From Nemopilema nomurai (Eukaryota; Cnidaria; Scyphozoa; Rhizostomeae; Rhizostomatidae), in contig ML133369.1 of the NCBI GenBank assembly GCA_003864495.1, positions 1 through 64,000 of the forward strand: 64,000 bases of DNA, read 5' to 3'. Positions 23,217-34,600 of this stretch are shown here, piece by piece. Positions within the stretch are counted from its first letter, which is position 1, and the number at the start of each line of letters is the position of its first letter. The notes beneath the pieces are model-generated. The model was not told the DNA's origin. It worked only from the letters and a program-made list of their open reading frames with translations, and did not search any database. A program made the translations under genes and the position numbers.

Positions 23217-26200
23217 AAAATGCCTGTATGATATTTGTACAAGATGGCATCTGATATCTTATTTGTCCCCTAAATGCCAATAGCTCGCACTTGATTAATT
23301 CTCAACAGATCTTAGCATCATTGCATACTGCTGAGCTTTGCAGAAGGCAAGAAGGAATGGTTTATGTTCCCCAAAGATGTCCCCTCACATTTCCTCCACA
23401 TTTCCTCCGCAAGCAAACTCCTTCCGACCTACTTCTTCCACTATTTGTGGTTGCTGTATGCTTGGCGTTTTCAGTGAGCTGCAGTCAAATGCATCTCAGT
23501 AGAGTTTTAATAGTCACCAGAGAGTATCAGCTACGATTGCACCAAAACACTCTCAGGACGTTTTTCAGATTTGTTGGACGTTTCAAATTAGAAACAGGGG
23601 CCATTGGAAGGTAGCTTAAATAAGACTATGATGTCATGACTTATTGGAATGTTTCCTTGCCATAGTAAGTTCTGTTTATACTTATAGTGGAGTCAAAGTT
23701 TTTCCATCAAAAGAAGTCAGAATTTTGCTTGTTGAAAGGGTGTTAATTCATACATTTGCTGGTACAGTGAATTCTTTATGCGTCTCAATTAATTAAAAAT
23801 AACTTATTTATTGTATTGGTGATTTTCCGAAAAATGCATTTGGTGACATCTCTTTACGTAAAAGTGTATCGACTTCGGCATAAGCAAACTGCTTTTCGCA
23901 TTGGAAGATAAAGCCAATTTTTTTATTATCTGCGAGGCATTTTATAAATTTAAGGAGACATTTTCCATTCTTAACTGAAACAACGAGCGAAGCCATTATT
24001 TTAAGTTGCTGTGCTAAAGGTAAAAAGAAATATATAGCACATTTTTCAAGAAATGTAAACAGCGATATACATAAACACATCCATGCAGTGAGAAAGAAAT
24101 TAAGATATAATGTACATGCAGAGCTTTAATAGAGTGAAAGTTATGAAGCAATATTTTCAGCTATGAAGTCTTTTCTTCCCGCCGCTTTGATTTTGAAAAG
24201 CACCTTTAATCCATGCATTCCAGCCAACCAATTGTGAATTTCCCAATTTCGCCTGCATCCCCAGTATCTCCCAGTCTCACTTCCGTGATAGGAAGCCTTC
24301 GTCTATCAGTGACGTAGCCTTCATCAAAGCGTTGGACGCTGTCATTAGCATCACAGTTGCAGAGGGTTCCAGCTTTTGCACAATTGCCATTTATACCACA
24401 TTGGCAACCTAAAGATGGAAGTATGTGTTTCATGAAGTGAAGTACGTTCTTGAGGGAAACATAGAAGAATCTACTATTTTTCATTTGGCAATTGACATGA
24501 AAATGACCACATGACTTTATTCTTCTGTTGATTACAATAATCACCCATCTATCGAACGATGTATCTGGATTATTACACTTAATTCTTAATTTGCTAAGGC
24601 ATTTGTTCAAAGCTTGTTTTGGCTAATACTCGACATTTATTTTTGCAAATGATGCAACGACCTCACGAACACTTAGCTGTTGCTTAGTTAAGCTTGCTGT
24701 CTCTTTTTTAACTTCATACGAATCCTTTTCATTCGTCTTCAGGAATGTTACGTCATGTACCTCTCCCGTCGGCAGGACCCCCACCAATGTGATCCAATTG
24801 CTGCCCAATTCTATCAACAAGGTAGCCATAAAATGTGGTTGTATAGAGCGCCATTTTGTAACAGTCGATTCTTGTAAACTGTCTGCAATTCTTTGCCATG
24901 TCAACAAACTTAATGATGTCCTCTACGTTGTTGTTGTATTTTATCTCGTGCCTCAAAGAAAATTGACAAACTAGGCATGCGAGGGAGATCATTTGCTTAT
25001 TTAGCAATGAAAGGAAGAGCTCTATTATCCATCCTCTCCATTCTCAAAGTTCTACTTCCTCATGAAAGTTTTGCAAAACACATATAATTGAAAAATGTTG
25101 CTGCTACATTCAATGAGCTTAGATGAGACCTTGCCTAAAGAACCAAAGAAATGCTGCCTCTTATGTTGCGGGGCAGGAGCACTAAGTTCAGAGAAACCCC
25201 TTGCCAAATGTTTTTGACGTTTCCTCTTCTCTTATTTCCACGTGAATATGATTGAGAATGCTTGCAGGAAGTTGACAGTTAAACTGTATATCATATGCCA
25301 ATGTCATATAATTGACTTAATGAATTCGCTACTTATTAAGACAAAAAATTGTTTCCTTATCTTTTATAAGTAAATTAGATGAGATTTAGAGCGAAGAATC
25401 ACCGTAGCCTTACCGATATGAGGCTGGAAGCTCGTATCCCTTTACTTCAATCGTCCGTTCACTGTTGTGGTTAAATACTGTTTTGATCAGCCCACTCTCT
25501 TTGATGCATCTCACATTGAGTGAATTTGCCATGTTGAATGGTTTCACCAAGTAATAGCCATCTTTAACTTTGTCATTTTGCATTGCTTCACTGCAAGATC
25601 CCGGAAACTCTGCAAAGTCATATTACCTTGAATGTTAATACTGGCAAAAGTGCTAATTTCATTTTCATTATTCCTTCGTTTAACAAGATGATTCATTTTC
25701 TAAACGATCAATTCTCACACCTTAGAAAGCAATGTTCTACATGGAATAATGAGAATTTCCATTTACGTTATTTACAACAGACACTTTGTCTGTGGCACAC
25801 AATAACGCTTTCATTTGACAAAGACAGAACAAAAATTTCGAAATTATCACTGTTACTAGCTGGTTTGCATGTTGGTAGAATCAATTGTCAAATGGAATAT
25901 AAATACCTTTTACCCAAACTGATTTCCTTGTAGTAACAGCATTTTCATTTGCTCTAAGCTGTACATCTTGGCATTTGGAATCTCTATCACAGACGAAAAA
26001 CGGCTCGTCCAAATAAAGATGCGTAGGTGAGTTTGTTTCCGATTGTTCCGTGGGGCCTCTTGGGTAGAAAAAAGAATTTGAGCTTGCAGAAGCAATAAAA
26101 ATGAAGAAGAGTATATTAGAGAGTGTTGAATTGTACTTCATTTTCAGCTAATAGTATGCGCTTTAACAGACACAGGTTGCAAAGCAAGAACTTGAAAAAA

Positions 26201-26890
26201 GCGCATTTTAAAGCAGTCAAATGAATTATTCATGGTACACCAAGCTTCTTTTAGAGAGTGTTTATTGTCGTCGGTTGGCCAATATCAGACTTTTGAAACC
26301 AGCTAGTGGACATAAGAAATTTATTATTTTAAACTTTTAGGGGCTCTTTAACACAGACGAAATTTCAATTACCAATTATTGTAAAAAGTACGCTCTCATT
26401 CATTGTAATATTTGCTTTGCTTCAACTGTTTATAAAGCCTTAAAACATTAATAGACACGCATCAGATAATACCAGTTGAGGTTGAAAAACCGAGTGATGG
26501 CTATGAATGTTGACGCGCGATTGGTTGTGATATATGACCAATCAACGTCTCTTCTTGTGGATCTTCCCATTGTAATAAACCTTATATGGTACCTTATATG
26601 CAGAGCTCTTGTAAGGAACCCCTCCATAATCAATTCTCAGATTTTTCAACGCCCTCCCCCCGCTCTTGTCAGGACCCCCTCCGTTTATTATTTTTGTGGC
26701 TTTTTCCAATCTCTCCCACTCTTACAATGCTTGCCTTTGTTATTGAACATGATCTACTGATAGCGTGCTTCTTTGTGTTTCTTCCAACCAATAAAGAAAA
26801 GGAAACTTATTTCTACTTAGAATCAAGCAAACCTTGAAGTTTGCACTATGAAAATATTTCGGGAAGTCTTGCTGAGCCAATGATAGTAAC
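23217..26890. repeat. tandem duplication unit 2 (fibrinogen-like gene)
   Basis: Direct head-to-tail copy of 19739-23216, sharing start AAAATGCCTGTATGATATTT and end CCAATGATAGTAAC. Coding exons are nearly identical to unit 1. Extra sequence relative to unit 1 lies near 23380-23640 and 25016-25263. The site of the tRNA-like insertion is empty here. Confidence 0.85.
24206..26141 (-). CDS. secreted CNTNAP/neurexin-IV-type fibrinogen-like protein, copy B
   Basis: Four minus-strand exons: 26141-25907, 25609-25414, 24951-24761, 24408-24206. They total 825 bp (274 residues), with the same exon sizes and phases as copy A (235, 196, 191, 203 bp). Signal peptide MKYNSTLSNILFFIFIASAS. The fibrinogen-like body has GSCSEAMQNDKVKDGYYLVK, NCRQFTRIDCYK, YGYLVDRIGQQLDHIGGG, GCQCGINGNCAKAGTLCNCD and ITEVRLGDTGDAGEIGKF. 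Differences from copy A are a few conservative residues, e.g. around MALYTTTF versus MVLYANKF. Both copies are intact, which suggests retained function after a recent duplication. Confidence 0.85.
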
Positions 26891-27089
26891 TGTGGGACAA
26901 ACACGTATATATTACAAATTTTCATAACTGCGTTCTCTGAAATTTTCGAAAACGGAGCTTTTAAGGTCGCATGTATATTTATCAGGCATTACCTTGCTGT
27001 TTCTAGTGGTTATGTAAACATTTAGCTAAGTTTGCACCACTCTAAGTAATGGAGAGCGAATATACTTTTCTATGGTAGCCCTGAAGTGT
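26891..27089. other. short spacer, nothing recognised
   Basis: About 200 bp between the second fibrinogen-like unit and the integrase-bearing element. No feature seen. Confidence 0.5.
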
Positions 27090-27680
27090 CACATCAAATA
27101 CTAAATTCGCCACATCAAATACAAATTCGCCACATCAAGCGCAACTAAACAATTTTCAGTTCCAAGATGTGAAATAATTGTCACAGGACATCCACCAGAA
27201 TTCTTCAATGCAGACAAATAATTTCCGTCAGAATTTCTTCGTGAATTATTTGAACCTGATACTTCCAATCGCAATATTTTCCAACTGAAGCCATCTATGC
27301 ATCCTTGAACTAGAAAACCCAAACGGCTTCTGCTTATCATAACCATCAATATGGCATGCAGAATTAAGTCCAGGATTCTCATAAAACTTTCTTCGGAGAC
27401 AATTTGCCTTTCTCTGTTCAATGCCAAAGGGTGAATTTCTTTGAGGGGTTCTTGAACCAAAATTGGAGGCATCCTCAGGTCCTTTAGTTGCAACGGGTGC
27501 CACACCGTGTGATAACCTCCTTCTGAGCCTGGTCCTTTTATAACAGCCCTTCTATCCGATTAATTGCTTCTTATACAGTTGTGCCGTTTACCTCTCCTCG
27601 ATAACCCAAGTTGCTTAAACTTTCTTGACAGAGTACTCCTGCGTATTCTGATTTGATGTGGTGAATTTGCATTTGATGTG
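27090..27680 (-). mobile_element. integrase-bearing transposon remnant with 28-bp inverted repeats
   Basis: Inverted arms at 27111-27138 and 27653-27680 match at 26 of 28 positions (CACATCAAAT, A/G, CAAATTC, A/G, CCACATCAA). A tandem near-copy of the left arm sits just outside at 27090-27118. Between them lies a minus-strand fragment of a retroviral-type integrase catalytic domain. The size (about 0.6 kb) and frame breaks show a dead, internally deleted copy. An integrase with terminal inverted repeats recalls Ginger-type DNA transposons; this assignment is inference. Confidence 0.5.
27101..27505 (-). pseudogene. broken integrase catalytic-domain fragment
   Basis: Two overlapping minus frames carry pieces of one domain. 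One frame has CHIDGYDKQKPFGF, with the first catalytic Asp of the DDE triad in HIDGYDK. After a frameshift the other frame has GCIDGFSWKILRLEV and later HLGTEN, where the usual second Asp before GTEN is replaced. This is the integrase family found in many repeated copies in marine invertebrate and fish genomes. It cannot encode an active enzyme. Confidence 0.55.
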
Positions 27681-28605
27681 ATGCGAATGGGCGACCATGC
27701 ATTTCAAACCTGCATCTATAACAAATAATGTGAATATATATCTACTTATGTGCCTAATTTGTAGTGCTGCGAATTTTGATTAGGTAAGTGGAGCCATTAA
27801 GTCAGAAGTGTGGCTGTTATTGGCAACGCTTTTAGAGCTCAAGTTTTACCACCAACTCTTAAATTTCGTTTTCAGAATGAAGGCCTGTTTGACCCTCTGC
27901 AGAAAGCTGTACGCGGCAAAAGCTAGAAGTTTAATGAATGTAACAAGCCTTCTAGAATAACGACGTTTTTTTGTTTTTGTACACTCATAACATAACTTGA
28001 TAACAGCTCTATCAGACTACGCCTATCAAGTTTCTTCTATTCAAATGCTAGAGCCAAGGTTAGGACATTGTTTCCATTGTTTATGCATGACCTGTGTTTT
28101 ACAAATGTGCTTCCCAGAGTCAATCACGGAAGTGAATATGTGGTTTTGTCGGTTTCTTGGGATTTGAAGGAGAAACGTGCTTCATGGTAAGGCTTTTGAA
28201 GGATATTCCTAATAATATCAAAGTTTTAACTGTATCCAGCAATGACGGAATATTGTATATATGCATCATCTGGCGGATACTCCACGAGTGCCTTGATTCG
28301 ACTGATTGAAGTTCACTTCTCACTCAGTGGCCTAACAATGTTCTATTAGCGATCTGCACGTTGTATTACTTCTGACGAACATTTGTGCACGTTTTTGTCA
28401 TTGATCTTTACCCCTAAAACTGCTTTTGCATCTTCCAAATTAAAGATTTCCCCATGAGGTGTACATGGCTTGGCGAAAAGATGAGGTTAAGCGTTCTCTT
28501 TCGGAAATTTTGGACATTTATCGCCCAGTCTCTGGTTTGTTTTCATAGCATTAATTGGTTGAATCTTTGAAGTCAATAAAAAAATGTTTCTCTGCCAGGT
28601 TCATC
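27681..28605. other. 5' flank of Eph gene 2
   Basis: No exon supported. From 27995 the sequence is shared with the flanks of genes 3 (39565 on) and 4 (51564 on), so the presumed promoter region was duplicated with each gene. A pyrimidine tract and AG (TTTCTCTGCCAG, ending 28598) just before the start codon could be the acceptor of a 5' UTR intron, and it is conserved in all three copies. Confidence 0.4.
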
Positions 28606-31600
28606 ATGGATTTACGATGGAAACTTGAGCTGATTTTAGGTTTGGCCCTAATAACATTTGTGATAGTGGATATTTCAAAAGGAATTCATGGTATGTGGAG
28701 GCTTGATTTTCTTGTTTATGCACTGAAAACTTTGTAACATTTACAAAGGCCTCACAATTTGGGCGATTCCCTCTGGCGATTCGCACACTTGCGACTTCTT
28801 TTGTTTTCTTTTAATAAGTTTTCGCAGAAATATAATAAAAATGTATGTTGAAGCGTAGCCAATATATCATTGTTTGCTGCACTTTTTTCAATTGTGCTAG
28901 ATGCCTAAAGTGCTGGGCGTTAGTTTCTGCTGGTGTGATGACTGTCATGAAATTGCTTTTATTCTACAATTAACGATCATTTAAAAGATATGCGATGCGA
29001 TTTCATTACTGTCTGGATTCCTTTGTATACAGCCATAGATTCATCAAAAATGGCTTTAGAACTTCAATGCCGACATAGGTCTTCCGTTTGATATTGGTTT
29101 CTCTCTTTCTGTGCAGCTCTCAAGAGCGAGTCAACTTAGATCAGGCATTACGTAAATTAAATGTTTAAACATCATGCTGAGGTGTTTTTGAGAAGCATTC
29201 TACAATGAAAATATTCTAAACTCGCATGTATACAAAGAAGGCGCATTTGCTTTCTAGATCTTGTGATGTGATATTCAATCATTTCTTCCTGCACGTGTTT
29301 TAACACAACTTTTCTTTCCTGATTATTCTTTTAGTTCCATTGTCAGTGCCTGGCTTTATGCAATGGACAGGTGTAGCTAATGCATCAAAGCCACGAGCTC
29401 GAAGTAATGTAAGTGTGACTTTGGAAACCACAGCTTGTTGATGTGTTTTGTAATGAGAACCACGGCGAATAAATATGTGTTTTGTAAGTGGCTTTCTAAA
29501 AAACCAAGCAAAGATAGATAACGAAGAGATTAAAAAATCATATATCCATTAATTGATTTTTTCGTTAGGCTAGATCAATGCAAACAATTTTGCATTTCTC
29601 TGAAAGCTTGCTAGCTAAAATATTCGATTTTTGGAAATTAGATTTTAGATCCGGAGATCTAAATATATATATATATATTCAAATGTTGTCACTGTATTTA
29701 AGAACGGGTTCTTTTTAAAGGCTTGAGATTGTCCAAAGAAATGATGGCAATGCTCTCTATGGAAATACGAAGATAATATGATAGTATGATACAATCGAAG
29801 CCCAGTCAAAATCGCATTTTCGAGACTAAATCTAAACCAGATCTTATCATCAGTATATATATATGCTATATTTCAAATCTATAATTCGATTGATTGACAT
29901 AATCCACTTTTTATTGGTCACTCTATTGTTAGTGAAAGACAGCTATCAATCATGATACGGTCGGTTGCTTTTTACCCCTCCTGCACAGCTCACAGCCGCC
30001 ATTGCATGTTTCATAGGCCATCGTTTCCATACTTTTGCGACCCCAGTGTATACTATATTTCAAATCTATAATTCGATTGATTGACATAATTTTTCCAACA
30101 TTATACGAGCTTCAGCACCTTTACTGGCTTGGCTCTATTTAGAATTAGTAAATGCTTTAATATTTGAAATCTTGAGTTTTGGATGGATTAACTGAATTTT
30201 TGCTTGCTTGTTTTCAATTCCATTCGAAATAAATTTCCTTCACATTTATGCAAATGCGACCATCTTTTGAATTACAGTTCTTAATAAACTTAACTTTCTT
30301 TGATTCGCTTTCCAGTGGCAGCTTTCAGCTGATAATCGTCTCACAGCCTGCAAAGTTGGAAATGATGTTATCGATGGTTATATCATTTCACCTTTTGTCT
30401 CTACGAACCCAGCCAATCAGATAAACTTAGGAGTTACATATCAGCTGGCGTGCTGTTCTAACCTGTTGTCAATCGGTGTTTATGCCTACTTCAGCTCAAG
30501 CAGAGTTGATGGTTTGAATCCCAATACACACACTTTTAAGTACATTTCTTCACTGAGGAATACTTCGTCAATGATTCCCAGTAATTCTCAAGTGCAGTTC
30601 ACATCACGTTTTGCAATCGAAATGGAGGGACAAACGGGAATTCATTTAGCATTCCGTGATCAAGGAATCTGCGGAAGAATTGTCTCTTTGATAACCAATT
30701 ATACATCATGCCCAATCTCTGCGGGAGATTTGATGTCATTCCCATCCAAATCTGCTCCAAATAGCACAGTTGCTGTACAAAAGGTACCAGGAGCATGTGT
30801 TCCCAACTCAAAGATGCGATTTTCACAGTCGGATAATTACATGTTTTGCTACACAAATGGCTCGACAAAGGTGCATGGTGGATGTCGCTGCAATGCTGGA
30901 TACCGAAATGTTTTAACAACAAGATGCGAGGGTAAGTATCTTTCCCGCCTACATTGAAATACTGCTTAGTGTCATGGAAATGCAGCAACATAGATAGTGA
31001 AATGCTCATCTCCCGACTGAAGTTCAAAGGCTAAATAAAAGTAAAAGGGTGCTATTTGGTTAAAAGTTTCAGAAAGAAGCAGTTCCTGGCAAAAATGAAA
31101 TTTGTATTTTTAGCATCGTCTGAATACTAAATTTGACCTGCAGCTTGATAATTCCTTATGTGAAATTTTAGGAACAACACAGGTACATTTTCAAATTTAG
31201 AAAGTCATTTCTGTCAAAATTTGGGCCTCAAGATTTTCTCTGTGACTTAAGATGAAGTAATATTGATGGTTAATTGGAAGGCCATGCTAAATGTTAAAAA
31301 ATGATGGCTAAAATCGCTATTTGAAACTTCTTGACTTTCTAAAGATACGATTTACAAAGGTGCGTTGAAGTTCAATTAATTAGATAACGCAGATAACGCT
31401 TGTCTTTCCGATCTTCTGTGATTCGGCTTTGATTTTCAATCAGTTATTTCCACACGCATAATGTGTAGAACACATCTTCTTTAATTTGCTTCACTATTTA
31501 TTTTTAGAATGCCCCCCAAAGACCTTCAAGTCATCCCCTGGTAACGTTCAATGCACAAAGTGTGCTGCAAATGTGCAAGATGGTCGGAAGCCAAGAACGA

Positions 31601-34600
31601 CAGTTTGCAAATGCAAGGATGGCTACTTCAGGCCAACTTCATCTCCAGACGATCCAAAAGTTGATTGTGAAGGTGAAATTCTAACTTACGCCTAGTTTCA
31701 TGCTGTTTTTAGTGTCTAGCCTTATCGATTTTAAGAGATTACAAATTAAAGTTGAATTTGAAAACTCAGCAGTGGAAGGCTACGAAAAACCATTTCATTA
31801 TTTGAAAATATGCAAATCAAAGCACAGTAAGAAGAAAGTAAGAAAAAGCTTTTGCTTTTAAACTTTGGTCTAAAGCAACCCAAAAGACCATCACCATTCG
31901 ATTTTAGATTATTCTTCCATTTCATATGCTCACTCCTTAATTATTCTAGCATGCTATTATTCAATGATTACCCTACTATAACTTATATAAACTCATTCTT
32001 ATCTTTCCTCTAGCCTCTTCAATAAAGTCGAGCTTGCTCAATTTTTCCTAGCCACAAACCACATCTTGCTCATTCTATTTAGCCTCGCTAGCTATTTCCA
32101 ACTTTGTAGTTATGGAGCTTCGATTCTCACCCCACAGCGACAAAATACGTTTGCAAAAGTAAACTCTGAAATGAGGCTTTTTGAACACAAAAGCATTTGA
32201 TATCTAGCCCATAGTGTAACATTCGGCCTCCATTTTGTAGTAATTGACTAAGTTGTCATTCCAAATAGCGGCACCATCCTCTCCGATGCACGTAAATACA
32301 AAAAAGGCTGGATCGACCTGGGTTTCATTAGAGTGGGGATCACCATTGCAACAGGGAACTGGAGATAGCCCGCGATACCGAGTCAAAGCTGGCTGCTCAA
32401 AATGCATAGCGCCACGTGACAAGACGACATCGAACACTTACCTCAATTTCACCGGATTGAGTGCCTACACCCGTTATGTGTTCAGCGTCTATTCCATCAA
32501 CAATGTCACTGACGCTATTGGATTCGACAAAGCGGAATATAACAGCACATCTGTGATGACTGGATCAGGACGTGAGTTGAATCATTGCCAAGTTGTAAAC
32601 ATAAATCCATTAAGGCTTTTACCAGAGTGCTTCCTCAGTGAGTCTGATTTGTCATCTACGCAATGCCGTCACTTATTCGTACATGGCCTTGATTTTAAGA
32701 GGAATGTCAATAATCATGTAGTGAAATTCAAGTGACAGTAATTTTGGGGCTTTAAGAAGTGATTTGAATAACGCACTCATTTTATGAAAATGCCCTAAGG
32801 TCTTATTCATTATTTTATTACCGAGTAAAGTCGTTGCATTTCTTCTGGGAAAAGGTATAAGATTTTTATCTAATATTAGCTATAGTCTATGTTAGGAAGT
32901 AGACTTTCGATTTCATATGCAAGTGGGATAGAAGTAGCATTTTTATGAGATGGTGAAAATGACTATAAACAGCAAGTGCAATAGAGTATTTCATTTAGGC
33001 GTTTTGCCTGGCTCTAAATAAACACTTCTGGAATTCTCAATTGTAAATAGAAAAGGTTGTTCTGTGTTAAAATGGTATACATGTCATTTTAGTGCCTTCG
33101 GAAGTACAAAACTTAACGAAAAGGTTTAACCTTGATGGATCAGTGACAGTAACCTGGAATGAGCCAGTCACCAAAGGTGGTGATGATTTGCGGTACTATG
33201 TGACTGTCAATGGGCAAGGCACATTCTTGACCAAGCGAGAATACACCGTGAAGCAGAAACAAGGAAAGAAGAAGTATACAGTATCTGTAAGTAATAGGTT
33301 TTAGTGCTCCCGCGAAGGGTACTCAGCTCGAAAAAGATTGATTACTCCAACAAGTAAAGTAATGAAATTATACCAGTCTACTTCTTATTAGAAGGGTACT
33401 TATTAGAAAGGTTTAAAAGTACGTAAAGAATGTGCAGGTGGAGAGAGAGGCTTATAATTGAATTATGTATAGCTTGCTTCGTTCGATGCCTCAGATGTAT
33501 TTATTATTACTACTTCCAAACATCTACTCTAAAAGACGCTCTGATATCCTTGGTTTTTGTAAAATGGCCTTATTGCCATTATAGGTAAAGGCCCACACAA
33601 GCAGCGGTTTCTCCAAAGAAGTCGTTATCACTTTTGAAATTAGAGGAAAAGGTAAGTATTAGCCTGTTTCAGGCCTATCTTGCGTCCTCTGTCTGAAGAC
33701 TTCTAGCATCAGGAATAGTAACTTGAATATTGTTAGGGTTTTTCAAGTCTGTTCGTCATTTTGCGCTGCTCTGTTAATAGAGAGAGTTGAGAGGCCCTTG
33801 AAAAGAATAGACAAATATGAGTCAAGCTTAATATATTTTGTAATTGATTAATTTTAAATAAAAGGGATATAAGATTGAGGAAGTTCAATTTTCGTTGTAG
33901 GTATTTCAAAATCGCTGCTGGTTGCAATTGGAGTTCCCATACTCGTTGTACTGTTGATTGCTGTTGCTGTTGTTGTCGCGTGTAATCGAAGGTTTGGCTT
34001 CAATGTTTTGTTTGATTAATCAACCTATTATCAAGTCATAGGGCCTATAATCAAGACAAGTCTTTTTAGAAATGCCAGAAATGCTTCAAGTGATCCAGAA
34101 ACTGAAACATAAATGAAACGAGCAATCTCATAGTAATCAAGAACAATTGAAAAAAGTCGAATGTGACTGAAAAGCGTTAAAAGCTCAATCTTCCTTGTTG
34201 ATGCAAAAATTTTAAAACTTAATCAAAGATATTTGCTGTATTCATACTCCTAATGTCTCAATAATGCATGTTTGAGGAAAAGTCAGTTTAATTTTTCCAA
34301 GGCGGCAGTCAAAGAGTTTGCAAGCAGCCTATCTGGCAGGCGGAGGTGGTACGTATATTTTTGCCTCAATCTGAATAACTAGCTTCTCGTTAGTGGTTTA
34401 CCGACGTGTTATAAACTAGCCTGAATAAACATGATCCTATTACCCTAGTCATAAATTGGCCAGTTAAATAACATGTGGTGATTGCCATCAAACATTAATC
34501 CATCATCCTTGAATCTGGTCTTAATTCCTTCTTTGAGTGCCTTGTTTTCTTGGTTGCTGATTTTCAGTGACTTTGCCGAATGAGTACAATTCCATGGTGT

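Noticed and set aside
25583..25933. 116-codon plus-strand frame over intron 1 of the fibrinogen-like gene B
   Set aside because: Antisense to a well-supported intron and interrupted in copy A by a stop.
30599..31027. 142-codon minus-strand open frame across Eph gene 2 exon 3
   Set aside because: Antisense shadow of the ephrin-binding exon. Equivalent shadows occur in genes 3 and 4 with different lengths.
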